NCBI GenBank assembly: GCA_024654605.1
Contig: JANLHH010000162.1
Span: 1-25,498, forward strand
Origin: Patescibacteria group bacterium
Lineage (GTDB): Bacteria; Patescibacteriota; Minisyncoccia; Phycocordibacterales; JANLHH01
Length of the DNA stretch: 25,498 bases
Direction: 5' to 3'
In this document: in pieces, positions 22,878-25,498 of the stretch
How the letters are laid out: every line of letters begins with the position of its first letter
How positions within the stretch are numbered: the first letter of the stretch is position 1
Position numbers and translations under genes: made by a program
The notes under the pieces: generated by a model
The model's input: the letters and a program-made list of their open reading frames with translations, nothing else
Database searches by the model: none
Told to the model about the DNA's origin: nothing

Positions 22878-23270
22878 TTACCATATCTGAAACAACGCTT
22901 CGCCGCCAACGTGCTCTTTTCGCGCCTCTTTGTCGGTCATGATACCCTTTGGGGTGGAAAGTACGAGCAATCCATATCCGTGACGCACCGGCTTGATATC
23001 ACCTACTCCCATGTACACACGACGAGACGGTTTTGAAACGCGCGCCACATCGGCAATGCGCGGCTTTTTGTTGCTATAGGCAATACTTACTTCAATAACC
23101 TTCTTTGCCTTTTTCCCTTTCTTGCTGACTGATCCGACATATCCCTCTTTCTGCAAAAGACTCGCAATCTCAAACTTTAATTGGGAATAGGGAATAATCG
23201 TGGACGGCAGTCCCGTATTCCCCGCATTCTTAATGCGCACCAATAAATCTGCAATAGGGTCTGTTACCAT
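22878..23270 (-). CDS. rpsH: 30S ribosomal protein uS8
   Basis: Binds the central domain of 16S rRNA and, in E. coli, represses the spc operon by binding its mRNA. 130 aa, normal length. It begins VTDPIADLLVRIKNA and ends GGEALFQIW, where most homologues have a Cys-aromatic pair. It overlaps rpsZ by 7 nt, indicating translational coupling. Confidence 0.96.
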   Translation of the reverse strand: MVTDPIADLLVRIKNAGNTGLPSTIIPYSQLKFEIASLLQKEGYVGSVSKKGKKAKKVIEVSIAYSNKKPRIADVARVSKPSRRVYMGVGDIKPVRHGYGLLVLSTPKGIMTDKEARKEHVGGEALFQIW

Positions 23271-23449
23271 GATGATTTCTTGATTCCCGGAATCTTTCCC
23301 TCATTGGCAAGCTCCCGAAAACAAATGCGGCAAAGATCAAAATCACGCATATATCCGCGCTTTCTTCCACAGCGGAAACAACGGCGTACCTCACGGGTAC
23401 TGTATTTTGGTTTCTTCTGTGATCGCGCAATGACTGATGTTTTGGCCAT
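23264..23449 (-). CDS. rpsZ: 30S ribosomal protein uS14, zinc-binding type Z
   Basis: 61 aa, the short zinc-ribbon form. C24/C27 and C40/C43 are the zinc ligands. The C-terminus GKIPGIKKSSW matches the family. It is preceded by a 233-bp gap with a promoter and several hairpins, so it appears to begin a second transcript. Confidence 0.96.
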   Translation of the reverse strand: MAKTSVIARSQKKPKYSTREVRRCFRCGRKRGYMRDFDLCRICFRELANEGKIPGIKKSSW

Positions 23450-23682
23450 ACAAAAAATTAATTATGCGTTTATGTTTCAAAACGCCGAGACAGTTTCCTG
23501 CCAATGTCACACTTTTATTCTTCTGTGCCCCCTAAAGGTGGTTCAGAAGGAGAAAAGCGGATTGAGCGGGTACTTATCAAACAAAAAAGCTCATGCGAGC
23601 TTGGATTACATACTATCAGACCATGAGATATTGTCAAACCCCGTAGTAGAATTTAGCATGTCGCCTTATGGCGGGTTTTTAA
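23450..23682 (-). promoter_or_regulatory. Structured leader with internal promoter between rplE and rpsZ
   Basis: No gene. Minus-strand order: TTGACA (23632-23637), 16-nt spacer and TAGTAT (23610-23615); a hairpin AAGCTC / GAGCTT followed by six T (23583-23602); a hairpin TTCTG-CCACC / GGGGG-CAGAA with loop TTTA (23521-23548); GGCAG / CTGTC capped by GAAA (23489-23502); and GCGTTT / AAACGC (23466-23485). The ATG of rpsZ follows 16 nt later. Near rplE there is also CGCC / GGCG (23662-23673), which on the plus strand is followed by five T. It looks like an operon break with a regulatory leader. Confidence 0.6.
23583..23602 (-). terminator. Terminator-like hairpin upstream of rpsZ
   Basis: Minus-strand stem AAGCTC / GAGCTT with loop GCAT and a T run. 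It lies only about 8 nt downstream of the internal -10 box. It may end the rplE transcript or attenuate the new one. Confidence 0.6.
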
Positions 23683-24228
23683 CTACTTCTCTTCTCTCTT
23701 CTTGAAAGGAATACCAATATGCTCAAAGAATGCTTCTGCTTCTTTCTTGTCATGTATGTTTGAAACTACGGTAATCGCCATACCAAACACATCCTTAAGC
23801 TCTTCGTCGGAAGTTTCCGGGAAGATGGTGTGTTCTTTAATGCCGATCGTAAGATTCCCCATCTCATCAATGACCCCCCTTTCAATACCCTTGAAGTCGC
23901 GAGTTCTCGGAATAGCAATATTAATAAGCTTATCCAAGAATGCATGCATGCGTGCTCCGCGCAACGTCACCGTATAGCCGATTGTATCTCCTTGGCGCAC
24001 CTTAAACGTCGCGATGGACTTTTTGGCACCTCTTGGGGACGGCTTTTGTCCGGTGATTTTTGCCAATCGGTCGGGAATAAGCCCGATCTTATTCTTATCC
24101 TTGGTTGATCCAATACCCGTATTTACCACCACCTTGATGATTTTAGGCGATTGCATCGTATTAACATACCCAAACACACCTTTTAGTGCGTCAAATGCTT
24201 TTAATTGTTTTTCTTTTATCGTTTCCAT
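23683..24228 (-). CDS. rplE: 50S ribosomal protein uL5
   Basis: Binds 5S rRNA and contacts the P-site tRNA. 181 aa, typical. It contains SPKIIKVVVNTGIGS, ITGQKPSPRGAKKSIATFKVRQGDTIG, TLRGARMHAFLDKLINIAIPRTRDF and GNLTIGIKEHTIFPE, all standard. It follows rplX by 25 nt and is followed by the 233-bp gap. Confidence 0.97.
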   Translation of the reverse strand: METIKEKQLKAFDALKGVFGYVNTMQSPKIIKVVVNTGIGSTKDKNKIGLIPDRLAKITGQKPSPRGAKKSIATFKVRQGDTIGYTVTLRGARMHAFLDKLINIAIPRTRDFKGIERGVIDEMGNLTIGIKEHTIFPETSDEELKDVFGMAITVVSNIHDKKEAEAFFEHIGIPFKKREEK

Positions 24229-24253
24229 GATATTGCTTTACCTATCTCCATTT

Positions 24254-24559
24254 TTACAGTATTGAGCCACTCTTCTTGGTAACCCTCAATTTCTTTTTTC
24301 CGTCCATCTTTACTCCAATTCGTGTCGGCTTCCCTGTCTTTGGGTCCTTGAGGTTTACGTTTGAAACATGCATCGGTGCCGCAAAATCCACAATCTGTCC
24401 TTTCTGTCCTTGGCGACGCGCACGCTGGTGCTTTTTCTTGAGGTTTATGCCTTCCACGATCACCTGCATGCGCACAGGAAAAGAACGGACGACTTTCCCT
24501 TCCTTGCCCTTGTCTTTGCCTGTCACTATTACCACAGTGTCTCCCTTTTTAATATTCAT
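24254..24559 (-). CDS. rplX: 50S ribosomal protein uL24
   Basis: Early assembly protein, 101 aa. The KOW motif KKGDTVVIVTGKDKGKEGKV is at residues 4-23. VIVEGINLKKKHQRAR and the C-terminal GKPTRIGVKMDGKKKLRVTK match the family. 5 nt after rplN. Confidence 0.96.
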   Translation of the reverse strand: MNIKKGDTVVIVTGKDKGKEGKVVRSFPVRMQVIVEGINLKKKHQRARRQGQKGQIVDFAAPMHVSNVNLKDPKTGKPTRIGVKMDGKKKLRVTKKSGSIL

Positions 24560-24564
24560 GATAT

Positions 24565-24936
24565 TTATATGACCTCTGGTGCCAAAGAAACAATCTTTTG
24601 ATATCCCAATTCGCCGATCTCTCGGGGAATCGGACCAAAGATTCTTCCGGCTACCGGCTCTTTTTTACCCTTTTCCAATATAACAACCGCGTTTTCATTA
24701 AAACTAATATACGATCCATCCTTTCTTCGAAACGGTTTCACTTGGCGTACCACTACCGCTTGCACCACGTCTTTCTGTTTGACTGTCTTGCGCGGCTCTG
24801 CAACCCTCACCGAAAGTACCACGATATCACCAATGCGTGCATAGCGTCTTTTTGAGCCTCCGAGTATCTTGAACACGTTCCCGACTTTACCGCCGGAATT
24901 ATCAGCTATTTTTACTTGGGTGAGTGCTTGTATCAT
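24565..24936 (-). CDS. rplN: 50S ribosomal protein uL14
   Basis: 123 aa. It has LTQVKIADNSGGKVGNVFKILGG at the start, FNENAVVILEKGKKEPVAGRIFGPIPREI, and ends IVSLAPEVI, the family signature at both ends. It lies 48 nt after rpsQ. Confidence 0.97.
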   Translation of the reverse strand: MIQALTQVKIADNSGGKVGNVFKILGGSKRRYARIGDIVVLSVRVAEPRKTVKQKDVVQAVVVRQVKPFRRKDGSYISFNENAVVILEKGKKEPVAGRIFGPIPREIGELGYQKIVSLAPEVI

Positions 24937-24984
24937 GATTATTAGTTGGTAGTTTAGTGAGCAAGGTGAGAAAATATCTTACCA

Positions 24985-25236
24985 TTACTCGGTAACTATC
25001 ACTTGAAATGACTTATCTTTTGAGAACGGTTTGCATTCCTCAATGGTTACTTTGTCACCGATCTTGCATTTGTTCTCTGCGTCGTGCGCTTTATATTTCT
25101 TGCTTACCTTCTGATATTTCCCGTATTTGGGATGCTTCACGAAACGGTCAACCAAAACAACGATGGTTTTATCCATTTTATCTGATACTACGCTACCGCG
25201 TAATTTCTTTGGTGTTTTTTTGATTGTTTGGTCCAT
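24985..25236 (-). CDS. rpsQ: 30S ribosomal protein uS17
   Basis: Primary 16S-binding protein, 83 aa. RGSVVSDKMDKTIVVLVDRF and HPKYGKYQKVSKKYKAHDAE are diagnostic, followed by GDKVTIEECKPFSKDKSF. Confidence 0.97.
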   Translation of the reverse strand: MDQTIKKTPKKLRGSVVSDKMDKTIVVLVDRFVKHPKYGKYQKVSKKYKAHDAENKCKIGDKVTIEECKPFSKDKSFQVIVTE

Positions 25237-25257
25237 ATAAAAATTAAAAGTTGACCG

Positions 25258-25458
25258 TTATTTTGAAGCCTCGCCTTGCTCCGCAGTAGCACTTCGCTTC
25301 TTTATTTCGGTCAAAATAGAGGCGACGCTTTTCCTGAGATTTCTTCCTTCTCTCATATTTTTGATCTTACTACCTGAAATCCCGAATCGGAAAGCACGAA
25401 GAGCTTCTCTTTTCTCTCGCAGTTCCTTTTGGAGCTCTTTTTCTGATTTATTATGCAT
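25258..25458 (-). CDS. rpmC: 50S ribosomal protein uL29
   Basis: 66 aa, helical hairpin protein at the exit tunnel. KELQKELREKREALRAFRF and the IKNMREGRNLRKSVASILTE region correspond to the two helices. The last bases of the window read TAA on the minus strand (25496-25498) and could be the stop of the expected rplP, which cannot be confirmed. Confidence 0.93.
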   Translation of the reverse strand: MHNKSEKELQKELREKREALRAFRFGISGSKIKNMREGRNLRKSVASILTEIKKRSATAEQGEASK

Positions 25459-25466
25459 AGTTATCT

Positions 25467-25497
25467 AAAGATACGCTTAATGATATTACTTATCTTT
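25467..25497. repeat. Short inverted repeat upstream of rpmC
   Basis: AAAGATA (25467-25473) and TATCTTT (25491-25497), separated by 17 nt. Possible weak hairpin at the rplP-rpmC junction; may be chance. Confidence 0.25.
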
Positions 25498-25498
25498 A

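Noticed and set aside
23280..23705. A 141-codon plus-strand frame over the rplE-rpsZ gap
   Set aside because: It runs antisense through rpsZ and the structured gap with no ribosome-binding site; the peptide has no recognisable features.
1..25498. CRISPR arrays, insertion sequences and rRNA operons
   Set aside because: I looked for regularly spaced repeats, transposase-like proteins and rRNA sequence and saw none.

Overview
The window looks like part of a small Candidate Phyla Radiation (Patescibacteria, most likely Parcubacteria-type) genome. The ribosomal spc-type cluster lacks rpmD (L30) between rpsE and rplO, S14 is the short zinc-binding form, the protein set is compact, the tmRNA gene does not encode CCA, and a TraG/VirD4-like ATPase sits beside map, adk and secY. 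The lineage is inferred from gene content; no phylogeny could be run.

Layout. Bases 1-136 hold the 3' end of a tmRNA gene (+), followed by its terminator and a 19-bp copy of the tmRNA 3' end about 200 bp further on. From 7383 down to 371 (minus strand) lie four envelope genes: a ferric-reductase/NOX-like flavocytochrome, a secreted protein with two cytochrome b5 domains, a bactofilin-like membrane protein and a P-type cation ATPase. Intrinsic terminators separate the last three. On the plus strand, 7646-11031 carries an unrecognised protein, a BaiN/HI0933-type flavoprotein, and the infC-rpmI-rplT operon with a good promoter and a 19-bp terminator stem. From 15232 down to 11263 (minus) come ndk, a small membrane protein, a beta-CASP metallo-hydrolase, a SLOG/LOG-like protein and a family-4 uracil-DNA glycosylase. 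The 384-bp gap after ndk appears to contain a complete unidentified small-RNA gene and a structured leader. From the right edge down to 15324 (minus) run rpmC-rpsQ-rplN-rplX-rplE, a 233-bp structured gap, rpsZ-rpsH-rplF-rplR-rpsE-rplO-secY, a terminator, then adk-map and the TraG/VirD4-like ATPase.

How it works together. The right half is core translation and secretion (ribosomal proteins, SecY, methionine aminopeptidase, adenylate kinase). The most unusual unit is the flavocytochrome plus tandem-b5 pair. The sequence supports a path from cytosolic NAD(P)H through FAD and two membrane hemes to heme domains outside the membrane, with SH3 and PepSY-like modules that could bind the cell wall or a partner. 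This would be a minimal trans-membrane electron export system in a lineage usually thought to lack a full respiratory chain. Its function is inferred, not shown. Several genes also have a TATAAT-like box 7-8 nt before their start codon, which suggests leaderless mRNAs.
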